64,000 nt of DNA from Methylobacterium sp. (lineage in GTDB: Bacteria; Pseudomonadota; Alphaproteobacteria; Rhizobiales; Beijerinckiaceae), in NCBI GenBank assembly GCA_020252645.1, contig JADCCN010000002.1:248001-312000 (forward strand), written 5' to 3'. The translations under genes and the position numbers were made by a program. Below are positions 18,247-27,564 of the stretch, in pieces; within the stretch, counting starts at the first letter, position 1; each line of letters starts with the position of its first letter. The notes under the pieces are model-generated. The model was not told the origin of the DNA and ran no database searches. It worked only from the letters and a program-made list of their open reading frames with translations.

Positions 18247-19188
18247 TCAGGCGAGAAGGCGCTTTTCGATGATGCAATGGATGCCCTTCGAGCCATTCAC
18301 GGTCTGGGTAACGCGAAGGTCGGCGGCAAGCGAGCAGAGGGTATAGGCATCCTCGCGGGAGAGCCCGCGCTTTTCGCCAAGCAGCACGATCATGTCACGA
18401 AGCGCCATCTCGGCGCAGCGGTCGAGATCGGGGTCCATACCCATGGTGATGTGATGCGTCGGCGTTTCGGCACGGGGGTAGCCGAAATTCAGGTCCTTCC
18501 GCAGGGTGAAGCGGAAAGTGCCCTGGAGCGCGGTTTCAATCGCCGTCACGCAGACCTCGCCATCGCCCTGCGCGCCGTGGCCATCGCCGCAGGAGAAGCG
18601 CCCGCCCGCGACGAAACACGGGAGGTAGATCGTCGCGCCGGCCATCAGCTCCTTGTTGTCGAGATTGCCGCCGAAAGCGCGCGGCACGAGCGAGGTCACG
18701 CGCCCCCAGGCTGGCGGCGGGGCCGTGCCCATCACGCCGAAAAACGGCTTCAGTTCCAAGTTGATGCCGAAGGGGAGTTTTGCCATGCGCGCATGGAGAT
18801 CCATCGGAATGTGCAGGATGCGCGTCTCGTGGAAATCCGATTGCAAGGTGCCCGCAAGCGGCCGGATGACATTGTAGCCCCAGTTGGTGCGCGGGGTGAC
18901 CTCCAGGATATCGACCTGAAGCACATCGCCCGGTTCCGCCCCTTCCACCGCCACCGGGCCGGTGAGGATGTGGCCGGGAAGCTGCTTCGGCGCGCGGGCA
19001 TGGATATCGGCGATTTCGGGCAGCACGTCGAGGCCCGTGCCCGGCTCAGGCTGCATCTCCGGCGGGCCGGTCACGGTGTCGATCGTCACCGTGTCGGCGC
19101 TCGCGACCGTCAGAACCGGCGGCAAGGCGGCATCGAAGAAGCCCCAGTGGCAGGTCTCGGCGCTCGCCTTGAGGTGATGATGGGGCAT
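18247..19188 (-). CDS. Acetamidase/formamidase family protein (FmdA/AmdA)
   Basis: Cytosolic amide hydrolase family, 313 residues. Recognisable segments are EPGDVLQVDILEVTPRTNWG, FHETRILHIPMD, the metal/active-site region LPCFVAGGRFSCGDGHGAQG, and TAIETALQGTFRF. The family hydrolyses short aliphatic amides to acid and ammonia. It lies just downstream, on the same strand, of the amino-acid-type ABC operon and its deacylase, so it may finish breakdown of an imported amide. Exact substrate unknown. Confidence 0.85.
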   Translation of the reverse strand: MPHHHLKASAETCHWGFFDAALPPVLTVASADTVTIDTVTGPPEMQPEPGTGLDVLPEIADIHARAPKQLPGHILTGPVAVEGAEPGDVLQVDILEVTPRTNWGYNVIRPLAGTLQSDFHETRILHIPMDLHARMAKLPFGINLELKPFFGVMGTAPPPAWGRVTSLVPRAFGGNLDNKELMAGATIYLPCFVAGGRFSCGDGHGAQGDGEVCVTAIETALQGTFRFTLRKDLNFGYPRAETPTHHITMGMDPDLDRCAEMALRDMIVLLGEKRGLSREDAYTLCSLAADLRVTQTVNGSKGIHCIIEKRLLA

Positions 19189-19226
19189 GGTTCTCTCCCA
19201 GGGTCAGGATCGCGGATCGGTTCGCG

Positions 19227-19396
19227 GTGGTTGCGCCTCATCATGTCAGGTGTGCCGAACACAACGAGACCCGCGCCAAGCACGTTAACCGGATCGGGGA
19301 TTTCTCCAAAGACGAGAAAGCCCGCGAACGTGGCGAGAAGCGTCGGCATGAAAGCGGGCGGCGCCCGGTTCGACCAGCGCCAGGTCGCCTCGCCGG
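19227..19396 (-). pseudogene. Fragment of an EamA/DMT-type membrane transporter
   Basis: On the minus strand the frame reads [21 protein letters not shown], then MPTLLATFAGFLVFGEIPDP and VNVLGAGLVVFGTPDMMRRN: the last two helices of an EamA transporter with its FGE-(x)n-GAGLVVFG pattern. Nothing precedes it but the ABC ATPase stop, so only the 3' tail of a lost gene survives, squeezed between the amidase and the ABC operon. Confidence 0.5.
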
Positions 19397-20194
19397 TCAG
19401 CGTCGCGTATTCTGCAGGAAGGCCGCGAGGCGCGGGCTTTTCGGCTGCGCGAACAACTCCGCCGGGTGGCCGTCCTCTTCGATCAGCCCCTGATGGAGGA
19501 AGACCGCGCGGTTCGAGACATCCCGCGCGAAGCTCATTTCATGCGTGACGACGATCATGGTGCGGCCTTCCTCCGCGAGGCCGCGCATGACGCGCAGCAC
19601 CTCGCCCACGAGTTCCGGGTCGAGTGCCGAGGTCGGCTCGTCGAAGAGCATCACCTTCGGCTCGATGGCGAGAGCGCGGGCGATCGCCACGCGCTGCTGC
19701 TCGCCTCCGGAGAGAAAGGCCGGATAGGCATCCTTGCGATGCGCCACGCCCACGCGCTCGAGATAATGCTCCGCGCGGGCCACTGCCTCGGCGCGCGACA
19801 GGCCCTGCACCTGGATCGGCGCCTCGATGACATTTTCGAGCGCGGTCATATGCGCCCAGAGATTGAATTGTTGGAACACCATTGCCACACCGCTCCGCAG
19901 GCGCCGAAGCTGGGCGGCATCGGCTGCCTCGAGGTCGCCATCGCGGCCGGGAACAAGGCGCAGCTTTTCGCCTGCAAATTCGATCTCGCCGGCCGTTGGC
20001 CGTTCGAGCAGGTTGAGGCAGCGCAGGAACGTGCTCTTGCCGGAGCCCGAGGCGCCGATCATCGAGATCACATCGCCGAGCCTGGCCTCGATGGTGAGGC
20101 CCTTGAGCACCTCGACAGCACCGAAGCGCTTGCGGATTCCGTGGGCGGAAAGAGCTGTGGCAGCCGGCCGGGCAGAAACGACAGACGACATCAT
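19397..20194 (-). CDS. Polar amino acid-type ABC transporter ATP-binding protein
   Basis: ATPase of a HisP/GlnQ-type importer, 265 residues. Walker A is [18 protein letters not shown], the Q-loop is [14 protein letters not shown], the signature is [16 protein letters not shown], Walker B is [14 protein letters not shown] and the H-loop is [12 protein letters not shown]. It starts at an ATG overlapping the deacylase stop (ATGA at 20191-20194). It ends the transport operon. Confidence 0.93.
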   Translation of the reverse strand: MMSSVVSARPAATALSAHGIRKRFGAVEVLKGLTIEARLGDVISMIGASGSGKSTFLRCLNLLERPTAGEIEFAGEKLRLVPGRDGDLEAADAAQLRRLRSGVAMVFQQFNLWAHMTALENVIEAPIQVQGLSRAEAVARAEHYLERVGVAHRKDAYPAFLSGGEQQRVAIARALAIEPKVMLFDEPTSALDPELVGEVLRVMRGLAEEGRTMIVVTHEMSFARDVSNRAVFLHQGLIEEDGHPAELFAQPKSPRLAAFLQNTRR

Positions 20195-21306
20195 GGGCTC
20201 AACAGCTTTCCGGTACGAAAGGGAACTTTGCCGGCAATCTTGCCAAGGCGCTTGCCGGCATGGGCGAAGCGGTCGCCCGCGCGGGCGAAGAGGCGCCCCT
20301 CGGTGGTGGCGCGCACCGGCACGACATCGCCGCCCGTCGGATCGATGATCTCGACCACGATATCGCCCGTGCGAATCCAGTCCCCCACCTGCCGGTGATA
20401 GACGATGAGGCCGGAGACCGGCGCAAGGAGCGCTTCCGTGCCTTCGAGCGGGGTAGGCTCGCAGAGCGCCGGCGGCAGAGCCTGCGCTTCCTGCGCGAGG
20501 TGTCCGCGCGCCGCGAGGAACCCTATGATCGCCTCGGCGTCGGAAGCCGCGAGCGAATGGCCGACATCGGCCTCGCCTCGCAGTTCCACGGTGCAGGCGA
20601 TGGATGCCTCGGGGATGGGTGCATTCGGGAAATGGCGGGCAAGATCCACCCAGAGGCGGGAGATTGCCTCGTCGAAGGGATAATCGCCGGATTCCGTGCT
20701 CGTCAGCACGGCCCGCGCTCCGAGCAGCCGCGAGAGCGGCGCAAAGGCCTCGACCTGCGAGGGGAGCGTGTAGAGATGCATCTCCGCCTCGCCATCGCAA
20801 TGCAGATCGAGCACCGTATCCGCGTCGATCGCCAGCGAGAGAAGCTTGCGCTTGAGGTGTTCGGCCGGGCGGATGCAGACAACCTCGGCGATCGCGACAT
20901 GCAGGGCGGCGCGGATCAGCGCCCGGTTCTGCTGGCCATCATTGGTCAGCCCGCGCTCCACGCGCTCGGCCACCGCCTCCAGAAGATAGGGGAAGTTGCG
21001 GTTGAAATTCACGCCATCGCCCAGGGCGAAGCGGCCTTGATGGCTGCCCAGAAGGTGCTGCGCGAAGCCCAGCGGGTTGGCCGCCGGCACAAGTATGATC
21101 TCGCCTCGGATGGTGCCTTCGGCTTCGAGCGCCGCCAGTCTCTCGCGCAGGTGATGCGCGGCGAGCAGGCCAGGCGCCTCGTTTGCGTGCAGGCCGGCCT
21201 GGATATAGGCCTTCGGGCCCGATCCGGCCTCGCCGTAATGGAGGGCGCTAAGCTCCACGCGCGTACCGGGCGTATTGCCCTGGATGGCGATGCATTCGGT
21301 GCGCAT
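20191..21306 (-). CDS. Succinylglutamate desuccinylase/aspartoacylase-like M14 family hydrolase
   Basis: Zinc-dependent amidohydrolase of 371 residues. Zinc ligands are expected in GLHANEAPG (HxxE) and [14 protein letters not shown]. Other conserved pieces are [25 protein letters not shown] and [14 protein letters not shown]. The C-terminal third (from about residue 285) is a biotinyl/lipoyl-like beta barrel: [20 protein letters not shown]. The gene lies inside the ABC operon between a permease and the ATPase, implying that it deacylates the imported N-acyl amino acid. Confidence 0.85.
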   Translation of the reverse strand: MRTECIAIQGNTPGTRVELSALHYGEAGSGPKAYIQAGLHANEAPGLLAAHHLRERLAALEAEGTIRGEIILVPAANPLGFAQHLLGSHQGRFALGDGVNFNRNFPYLLEAVAERVERGLTNDGQQNRALIRAALHVAIAEVVCIRPAEHLKRKLLSLAIDADTVLDLHCDGEAEMHLYTLPSQVEAFAPLSRLLGARAVLTSTESGDYPFDEAISRLWVDLARHFPNAPIPEASIACTVELRGEADVGHSLAASDAEAIIGFLAARGHLAQEAQALPPALCEPTPLEGTEALLAPVSGLIVYHRQVGDWIRTGDIVVEIIDPTGGDVVPVRATTEGRLFARAGDRFAHAGKRLGKIAGKVPFRTGKLLSP

Positions 21307-21307
21307 G

Positions 21308-22012
21308 TCAGGCCACTCCGGCGGCGGTTGGTCGCAGATGCCGGAGATACCGGCGCTCGACGAGCTTGAAGAGCCCCGCCAGGCTGAAGGTGAGAACGAA
21401 GTAGATCAGGGCCGCCACGCCGAAGGATTCCGTTGCCGAAAGGTGGTTGTAATAGACATCCCGCGCGACACGGGTGATCTCGACCAGCGTCACCGTGCTG
21501 GCAATCGCGGTCGCGTGCATCATCATCACGACCTCGTTGCCGTATTGCGGCAAGGCGCGTCGCAGCGCGCCCGGCAGCAGGATCCGCCGGTAGATCGCGC
21601 CTTCGGTCATGCCGAGGCTGCGCGCGGCTTCGAGTTCGCCGGCCGGGGTGGCACGCAGCGCGCCGGCAAAAATCTCGGTCGTGTAAGCGGTGGTGTTCAG
21701 CGTGAAGACCAGCCAGGCACAGAACCACGGGTTCTTGAACGCGACCCAGGCGAAGCTCTCGCGGAAGGCTTCGAATTGCGCAAGCCCATGATAAACCATG
21801 AACATCTGCACCAGAAGCGGCGTGCCGCGCATGACATAGGTGAAGAGCCAGACGGGACCCGAGATCAAGCGATGCGGCGAAACGCGTGCCACCGCCAGCG
21901 GCACGGAGAGGACGAAGCCGCTCGCGCAGGCGATCACCAGCAGCAGCAGCGTGACCTGCAGGCCCTTCAGGAACTGGGGCCAGGTTTCAGCGATGATGCT
22001 CCAGTCGATCAT
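21308..22012 (-). CDS. Polar amino acid ABC transporter permease (HisM-type)
   Basis: Inner-membrane permease, 234 residues and about five transmembrane segments. The HisQM-family signature FTYVMRGTPLLVQMFMVY lies after the second helix, and the ATPase-contact (EAA) loop is GELEAARSLGMTEGAIYRRI. It overlaps the next permease start by 4 nt and abuts the deacylase gene. Confidence 0.92.
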   Translation of the reverse strand: MIDWSIIAETWPQFLKGLQVTLLLLVIACASGFVLSVPLAVARVSPHRLISGPVWLFTYVMRGTPLLVQMFMVYHGLAQFEAFRESFAWVAFKNPWFCAWLVFTLNTTAYTTEIFAGALRATPAGELEAARSLGMTEGAIYRRILLPGALRRALPQYGNEVVMMMHATAIASTVTLVEITRVARDVYYNHLSATESFGVAALIYFVLTFSLAGLFKLVERRYLRHLRPTAAGVA

Positions 22013-22698
22013 CGAAAATCGACCTTTCGCACACCATGGGAATAGCGCCGCTCGAGATAGCCCAGGGCGAGGATCGAGATCGTCGTCAGCGCGAGATAGA
22101 TCAGCGCGATCGTCGCATAGAAGGTGAAAGGCTTTCGGGTCGCCGCTGCCGCGAGGTTCGCGCGATGCACCATGTCATCAAGGCCGATGATGGAGACGAG
22201 CGCGCTGGCCTTGAGCATCACCAGCCAGGAATTCGTGAAGCCCGGCAGGGCGTGGCGCACCATCTGCGGCAGCGTGATGCGGCGCAGAACCTGCCCGCGC
22301 GTCATGCCGAAAGCCTGAGCTGCCTCGATCTGTCCCAGTGGAATGGCGAGGATCGCGCCGCGGAAGGTTTCCGTGAGGAAGGCGCCGAAGATGAAGCCCA
22401 TCACCAGCGTGCCGGCGGCGAAGGGGTTGATGTCGATATAGCCCCAGCCCATGCGCTCCACGAGGGAGTTGAGCGCGATCTGTCCGCCATAGAAGAGCAG
22501 CAGCATCAGGACGAGTTCCGGCACGCCGCGAATGAGCGTGGTGTAGGTCTGCGCCATGCCACGCGCGAGGGGAGAATCGGAAAGCTTCGCAGCCGCGCCG
22601 ATGATGCCGAAGAGGCAGGCGATGGCGAGCGAGGTGGCGGCGACGCTCAGGGTCGAGCCCAGCCCACCGAGGATCGCGGGGAGATAACCGTGCAGCAT
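22009..22698 (-). CDS. Polar amino acid ABC transporter permease (HisQ-type)
   Basis: Second permease subunit, 229 residues. It has YTTLIRGVPELVLMLLLFYG and the EAA loop GQIEAAQAFGMTRGQVLRRI. It is the first permease gene after the binding-protein gene and a strong hairpin. Confidence 0.92.
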   Translation of the reverse strand: MLHGYLPAILGGLGSTLSVAATSLAIACLFGIIGAAAKLSDSPLARGMAQTYTTLIRGVPELVLMLLLFYGGQIALNSLVERMGWGYIDINPFAAGTLVMGFIFGAFLTETFRGAILAIPLGQIEAAQAFGMTRGQVLRRITLPQMVRHALPGFTNSWLVMLKASALVSIIGLDDMVHRANLAAAATRKPFTFYATIALIYLALTTISILALGYLERRYSHGVRKVDFR

Positions 22699-22729
22699 GG
22701 CGCCGGGCCCGGATGCGAGGAACGGAAAA

Positions 22730-22756
22730 GCCCGGCGCTTGCAGCCCGCGCCGGGC
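22730..22756 (-). terminator. Hairpin between binding-protein gene and permeases (partial terminator)
   Basis: Perfect 9-bp arms GCCCGGCGC / GCGCCGGGC around a 9-nt loop, followed on the minus strand by TTTTCC. It begins 15 nt after the binding-protein stop. It may end part of the transcripts or protect the 3' end, giving more binding protein than permease. Similar hairpins follow the other binding-protein genes that head transport operons here. Confidence 0.7.
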
Positions 22757-22770
22757 CGGGGGAGAGGCGA

Positions 22771-23535
22771 TCAGGCACCGCCGGAAATGTCGAAGTCGAA
22801 ATATTTGTCCGCGAGCTTCTTGTAGGTGCCGTTTGCGCGGATGGCCTTCAGCGCCGCATTCAGGCGATCACGCAGGGCTGCGTCATCCTTGCGGATCGCA
22901 ATGCCGACGCCACCGCCGGTCGCGCCGACCTGCACCGGAGCACCAACCTGCTGGAAGTTCGCGCCTTCCGGCTTCTTCAGAAATGCCTCGCCCGAAACGA
23001 CGGATGAACCGAAGCCGATATCGCCACGACCGGCGGCGAGTTCGAGATAGACCTCGGTCTCCTTGGCGACGAGCAGCACTTCGCTGTCCTTGAAATTGTC
23101 CTGCACGAATTTCGCGCGCGGCGAATTGCGCAGCACGATGATCTTCTTGCCTTTCAGCGAAGCCGGAGTTGCCTCGCTGAAGGCGCCCTTCCTGGCCACC
23201 CAGCGCGACGGCACGTCATAATAGGCGTCGGTGAAATCCACCGCCTTCCTGCGCTCCTCGGTGATGGTCATCGAGGCGACGATCATGTCGAATTTCCTGG
23301 CATTCAGCGCCGGGATCATGCCGTCCCATTCCTGCTGCACGAGCGTGCAGGGGACCTTCATCTCGGCGCAGAGCGCATTGGCGATGTCGATATCGAAACC
23401 CGAGAGCTTTCCATCCGGCGCAATCTGCGAGAAGGGCGGATAATTCCCCTCAACACCCACGCGCAGGGCATTTTGAGCAAAGGCGGGGGTCATGAGACCC
23501 AATGCGATGGCCGCAGCCGAAACAAACCTGCGCAT
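22771..23535 (-). CDS. Polar amino acid ABC transporter periplasmic binding protein
   Basis: SBP_bac_3 family receptor, 254 residues. The signal peptide is MRRFVSAAAIALGLMTPAFA. The mature protein starts with LRVGVEGNYPPFSQIAPDG, then GFDIDIANALCAEMKVPC, WDGMIPALNARKFDMIVASM and FTDAYYDVPSRWVARK. It heads the operon (binding protein, two permeases, deacylase, ATPase) and diverges from an RpiR regulator, which likely controls it. Confidence 0.93.
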   Translation of the reverse strand: MRRFVSAAAIALGLMTPAFAQNALRVGVEGNYPPFSQIAPDGKLSGFDIDIANALCAEMKVPCTLVQQEWDGMIPALNARKFDMIVASMTITEERRKAVDFTDAYYDVPSRWVARKGAFSEATPASLKGKKIIVLRNSPRAKFVQDNFKDSEVLLVAKETEVYLELAAGRGDIGFGSSVVSGEAFLKKPEGANFQQVGAPVQVGATGGGVGIAIRKDDAALRDRLNAALKAIRANGTYKKLADKYFDFDISGGA

Positions 23536-23607
23536 ATCAACGATCCTTCCCTTTTGATTGACGCCGGATCATGCAAGCATGAACAACTGTTTTCAAAAGT
23601 GCAAGAG

Positions 23608-24507
23608 ATGAAAAAAATGCCATCACCGAAAGCGCGTCCGCTGGCCTCCTTCACCGGCACGGCTTTGGGCAGGAGGGTCGAGCATCTGCACCGCAACGGC
23701 TCGGCCTCGCAGAGGCAACTGGCTGATTTCATCCTGCGGAATCCGATCCGCGTCTCCGCCATGACGATCGAGGATCTCGCCCGCGCCACGGGCATTTCGG
23801 CACCAACGATCAGCCGTTTCGCGCGCGAATTGGGTTTCGGGGGCTTTGGCGAGATGCGAAACGGGGTCGCCGGTCTCGTGCAGATCCTGATGGATCCGGT
23901 GGCGAAGCTGCGCGAACAGATGCAGGTCGAGCCGGGAGGCGGCCGCAGCCTCGAACTGCTCGCGCTTGCGGCCCGACAGGTCGAACGGGTGGATGCATCC
24001 GCCAGCGCTGCGACAATCGAACATGTCGCGCAAGGCCTGCGCCGGGCCCGGCATGTGCACGTGATGGGGTTCGGGCTCTCGGCTCATGTCTCGGCCCTGC
24101 TGGTGCTCGGTCTGCAGCCCTTCCTCGCCTCGGTGACGGCCGTGGTGGAATATGGCGGAACGGAAGTCGCCGCCGGCCGCCTCATGACCATCGGGCCGGA
24201 AGACCTGCTCATCGCGATCACTTTCCCGCGCTATGCCAGCGACGTGGTGAGGCTCGCCCATTACGCGAAGGATCGCGGTGCGGGGATCGTCGCGCTCACG
24301 GACAGCCCGGCCTCGCCGCTGATGCCCATCGCGGATGAGGTGCTGCTCGCGCCTTCCGAGCATCCGGTGCTGTCGTGCAGCATGGTAGCGGCGATTTCGC
24401 TCGCGGAAACACTGGTGGCCGCCGTCATGCTCTCCGATCCGGAGAATGTGGAGAAGGCCGCGCGCCTCACCCAGGCGATCGGCAGCTATCTCCTGAAGGA
24501 TGGCTGA
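23608..24507 (+). CDS. RpiR-family transcriptional regulator
   Basis: DNA-binding regulator of 299 residues. The N-terminal helix-turn-helix (IEDLARATGISAPTISRFAR) precedes a SIS sugar-isomerase-like domain (HVHVMGFGLSAHVSALLV, then LIAITFPRYASDVVRLA and VALTDSPASPL). The ATG at 23608 is chosen because the frame upstream runs into the divergent binding-protein gene; its ribosome-binding site is weak. It probably controls the divergent amino-acid-type ABC operon across the 72-bp spacer. Confidence 0.88.
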   Translation: MKKMPSPKARPLASFTGTALGRRVEHLHRNGSASQRQLADFILRNPIRVSAMTIEDLARATGISAPTISRFARELGFGGFGEMRNGVAGLVQILMDPVAKLREQMQVEPGGGRSLELLALAARQVERVDASASAATIEHVAQGLRRARHVHVMGFGLSAHVSALLVLGLQPFLASVTAVVEYGGTEVAAGRLMTIGPEDLLIAITFPRYASDVVRLAHYAKDRGAGIVALTDSPASPLMPIADEVLLAPSEHPVLSCSMVAAISLAETLVAAVMLSDPENVEKAARLTQAIGSYLLKDG

Positions 24508-24555
24508 CGCCCTTCACGAAAAAACCACGCCTCCCCGGCACGAGATGCCGAGCGC

Positions 24556-25854
24556 TCAACTGCCCTGATAGCCGAACTGGCGGGGCAGCCAGAGCACCGT
24601 TTCGGGGAAGAGGATCATCACCAGCAGCGTGGCGATGAGAGCCGCGACCCATGGCCAGATGGCGTCGATGATCGTCTTCAGCGGAATGCCCGTGATGGCA
24701 TTCAGCACGAAGAGCACCACGCCATAGGGGGGCGTGATGAGCCCGATCATGCAATTGACAACCGCCACCACGCCGAAATGCACGAAATCGATGCCGAGCG
24801 CTTTCACGGTGGGCAGGAAGACCGGAAGGATCACGAGAATGATCGTCGCGGCATCGAGGAAACAGCCGAGAACCAGGAACAGCACGTTGAGCATCAGCAT
24901 GAAAGCGAGCGGCGAAATCTCGACGCCCCTCATCAGCTCCGACACTTGCGCCGGAATGTTCTCGCTCGCGACGATGTAGTTGAAGATCAGCGCCGAGCCG
25001 ATGATAAGGCCGACGGAGGCGCTGGAACGCACGCTGTCATGCATCACCGCGCGCATGGTCGCGAAATTCAGCGCCCGGTAGAACAGGGCCGCGACAAGAA
25101 ATGCATAGGCCGCCGCGATCGCCGCCGCCTCGGTGGGAGTGGTGGCACCACCATAAATTCCGCCCAGCAGGATGATCGGCATCAGCAGCGCCGGGAAGGC
25201 CCGGAAGGTGATCCGGGGAATTTCCCGCAAGGGCACAGGCTCTTCGAGCGGCACGTTCAGCCGATGCGCCATGTAGGAATTCAGCGCCATCATCACCGCC
25301 GTCATCATCAGGCCGGGGATGACGCCACCGAGGAAGAGATAGCCGATCGAGGCATCCGAGACGATGGAATAGAGCACCATCGGGATCGAGGGCGGGATGA
25401 TCGGGCCGATCACCGAGGTCGCCGCCGTGATCGCCGCCGCATAGCCCAGGGGGTAGCGGTTGTCCTTGATCATCATGGCGATCTGCATCTTGCCGGTGCC
25501 GACGATATCGGCGACCGCCGAGCCGGACATGCCCGCGAAGATGAGGCTCAGCACCACATTCACGTGGCCGAGGCCACCGCGCAGGCGCCCGACCAGCGCA
25601 AGGCAGAAGGCGGTGAGGCGATCCGAGATCGAGCCGGCATTCATGAAGTTCGCGGCCACGATGAAAAGCGGGATTGCGAGGATCACGAAGCTGTCATAGA
25701 GGCCCTGGATGATCTGCTCCGCGGCAAGACCCAGATCCTGCCCCTTCACCGCGAGATAGACGATGGCCGAGATGATCATCGCATAGGGGATCGGCGCGCC
25801 GATCGTCGCGAGCAGGATCAGGACGGAAAGGCAGCTGAGAAGCGGGAAGCTCAT
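24556..25854 (-). CDS. TRAP transporter large permease (DctM), system 1
   Basis: Twelve-helix inner-membrane subunit of a tripartite sodium-coupled carboxylate importer, 432 residues. Typical segments are FVILAIPLFIVAANFMNAG, IFAGMSGSAVADIVGTGKMQ, TSVIGPIIPPSIPMVLYS, GGIYGGATTPTEAAAIAA and CMIGLITPPYGVVLFV. The start overlaps the end of the small permease by 4 nt. It is last in its operon. Confidence 0.94.
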   Translation of the reverse strand: MSFPLLSCLSVLILLATIGAPIPYAMIISAIVYLAVKGQDLGLAAEQIIQGLYDSFVILAIPLFIVAANFMNAGSISDRLTAFCLALVGRLRGGLGHVNVVLSLIFAGMSGSAVADIVGTGKMQIAMMIKDNRYPLGYAAAITAATSVIGPIIPPSIPMVLYSIVSDASIGYLFLGGVIPGLMMTAVMMALNSYMAHRLNVPLEEPVPLREIPRITFRAFPALLMPIILLGGIYGGATTPTEAAAIAAAYAFLVAALFYRALNFATMRAVMHDSVRSSASVGLIIGSALIFNYIVASENIPAQVSELMRGVEISPLAFMLMLNVLFLVLGCFLDAATIILVILPVFLPTVKALGIDFVHFGVVAVVNCMIGLITPPYGVVLFVLNAITGIPLKTIIDAIWPWVAALIATLLVMILFPETVLWLPRQFGYQGS

Positions 25855-26366
25855 TGAACGTGATGCCCGTCCTGCGCCTCACGGCCATCAAGCACATTGG
25901 GATCTGCCCCGCGCATGAGCAGGGAAGCGCGCCAGAAATAGCGCAGCACCATCATCACCGCGAAAACGCCGTAGATCGAGAATACGATATCGAGGCGGAT
26001 GCCCAGAACCGCGCTGCGCTTGATCTGGTAGAAATCGATGTAGCTCCAGGTCGCGGGCAGGGCCGCGAGGAAGCCCCCGCCGATCGCAACGGCCGATATG
26101 ATCGCGAAAATCCGGCGCGTGCGGGCGCGCACGGAATCGTAGAGGATGTCAAAGCGGACATGGTCCTTCTCGGTCAGCACGAAGGCGCCACCCCAGAAGA
26201 CCAGCCAGAGCCAGAGCGTGAGGCATGCTTCCAGTGTCCAGGAGACGGGCGCGTTGAAGATGTAGCGTGCGACGATCTGGATGAGGAAGACCACGAAAAC
26301 CCCGCCCAGCATGAGGGCCGCGATATCCATCGCGGCCGTCCGGGCGAATTTCACCAGTCGGGACAT
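25851..26366 (-). CDS. TRAP transporter small permease (DctQ), system 1
   Basis: Four-helix partner of DctM, 171 residues from the ATG at 26366. It contains the family segment ARYIFNAPVSWTLEACLTLW and LVFWGGAFVLTEKDHVRFD. An upstream in-frame start at 26420 would reach into the binding-protein gene and the hairpin and is less likely. Confidence 0.9.
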   Translation of the reverse strand: MSRLVKFARTAAMDIAALMLGGVFVVFLIQIVARYIFNAPVSWTLEACLTLWLWLVFWGGAFVLTEKDHVRFDILYDSVRARTRRIFAIISAVAIGGGFLAALPATWSYIDFYQIKRSAVLGIRLDIVFSIYGVFAVMMVLRYFWRASLLMRGADPNVLDGREAQDGHHVQ

Positions 26367-26390
26367 CCTGGCCCCCCAAGAAAGGCGGTT

Positions 26391-26408
26391 GGCCGGCCGA
26401 AGCCGGCC
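26391..26408 (-). terminator. UUCG-capped hairpin after the TRAP-1 binding-protein gene
   Basis: On the minus strand GGCCGGC-TTCG-GCCGGCC, a 7-bp GC stem closed by a TTCG tetraloop, 9 bp after the dctP-1 stop and 24 bp before the small permease start. There is no T-run, so mRNA stabilisation is more likely than termination. Confidence 0.55.
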
Positions 26409-26416
26409 TCCCGTTG

Positions 26417-27424
26417 TCACTTCACGGCATTGATCTTGTCGATCATGCCTGCCGGCCAGTCCTTCGCGAACTTGGAAGCGAGATAATCGGCCTGCACCTT
26501 CTTGCGGAAGGCGTCGAGATCCGGCGTATAGACCTTGAGACCCCGCTCCTTGAAGAAGCTCTCGAGTTCGGATTCGAGCGCGAGCTGCTTCTTGCGGCCG
26601 CTTTCGGCAGCATCATCCGCCGCCTTCTGGACAATGGCCTGCTGGGCCGGGGTGAAGCGATCCCAGACACGCTTTGAAAGCGCGATGTAGTTCTGGTCCA
26701 CGAGGTGGCTCGTGAGCACGATCTGCTTCGTCACCTCGAAGAACTTGGAATCGCGCACGGTCGGCAGCGGGTTGTCCTGCCCATCCACCGCGCCGCTCTG
26801 CAACGCCGTGTAGATTTCGGTGAAGGCCAGCGGAACCGGGTTCGCACCGAGCGCCTGGCCGAGGAAGAGCCAGGCTTCCGTATTCGGCATGCGCAGCTTG
26901 ATGCCGGCCATGTCGGCCGGGGTTTTGATCTCCTTGTCGGTGCGCAGGTTCACCTGGCGGCGCCCGAGATACATGACCGAGAGAAGTTTCACGCCGAGAC
27001 GATCCTCGGTGGTTTTCTTGAGGTCGTTCATGAGGGGGTCGGCGAAGACCTTCTTCTGGTGGTCGGCATCGCGCAGCAGGTAGCCGGCGGTGAAAATCGA
27101 CCAGCCGGGGATCAAAGTCGCCAGTTCCTGCGGCGAGGTGATCGACATTTCGAGGTTGCCGCGGGCAATCGCCTCAAGCTCGGTGCCCTGCTTGAAGAGC
27201 GTGGCGTTCCAGTGCGGCTGCAGCGTCGCGAAATCCTTCACGGCGGGGCCGAAGATTTCGGTCATCGCCACGGCGCGCTGGTCCGTCGGTGTCATGGGTG
27301 CCGAAAGGCGCAGGGTCACGCCTTGTGCCAGTGCCGGCGTCATGCCGGTGCCGAAGGCGGCGCCGGCCGCGCCGGCCAGCGCGGCATTCCGCAACAGGGT
27401 GCGGCGATCGAGTTTCATCGTCAT
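26417..27424 (-). CDS. TRAP transporter periplasmic binding protein (DctP), system 1
   Basis: Periplasmic receptor, 335 residues with a twin-arginine-type leader (LDRRTLLRNAALAGAAGAAF, cleaved after PALA). DctP segments include NLEMSITSPQELATLIPGW, the carboxylate-binding-arginine region GIKLRMPNTEAWLFLGQALG, TEIYTALQSGAVDGQDNPL and LVDQNYIALSKRVWDRF. GGGAGG precedes the start at 27424. It is first in its operon, 140 bp downstream of the dehydratase genes. Confidence 0.93.
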   Translation of the reverse strand: MTMKLDRRTLLRNAALAGAAGAAFGTGMTPALAQGVTLRLSAPMTPTDQRAVAMTEIFGPAVKDFATLQPHWNATLFKQGTELEAIARGNLEMSITSPQELATLIPGWSIFTAGYLLRDADHQKKVFADPLMNDLKKTTEDRLGVKLLSVMYLGRRQVNLRTDKEIKTPADMAGIKLRMPNTEAWLFLGQALGANPVPLAFTEIYTALQSGAVDGQDNPLPTVRDSKFFEVTKQIVLTSHLVDQNYIALSKRVWDRFTPAQQAIVQKAADDAAESGRKKQLALESELESFFKERGLKVYTPDLDAFRKKVQADYLASKFAKDWPAGMIDKINAVK

Positions 27425-27564
27425 GCGTTCCTCCCGGTTCGAATTCTTGAAGGCCGCTCTCGCCGGCGGCTCGCCCTTATCCTGACAGCCCGGCCTTGAA
27501 GCGCAAGGCCTGCCTTGGGATGATCAGAATTGTACGATGTGGTTAGTTTGTCAAATGTCCATTG

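Noticed and set aside
19397-20800. A longer version of the ABC ATPase reaching to 20800
   Set aside because: The extra N-terminus is read out of frame through the deacylase gene. The ATPase fold begins after the ATG at 20194.
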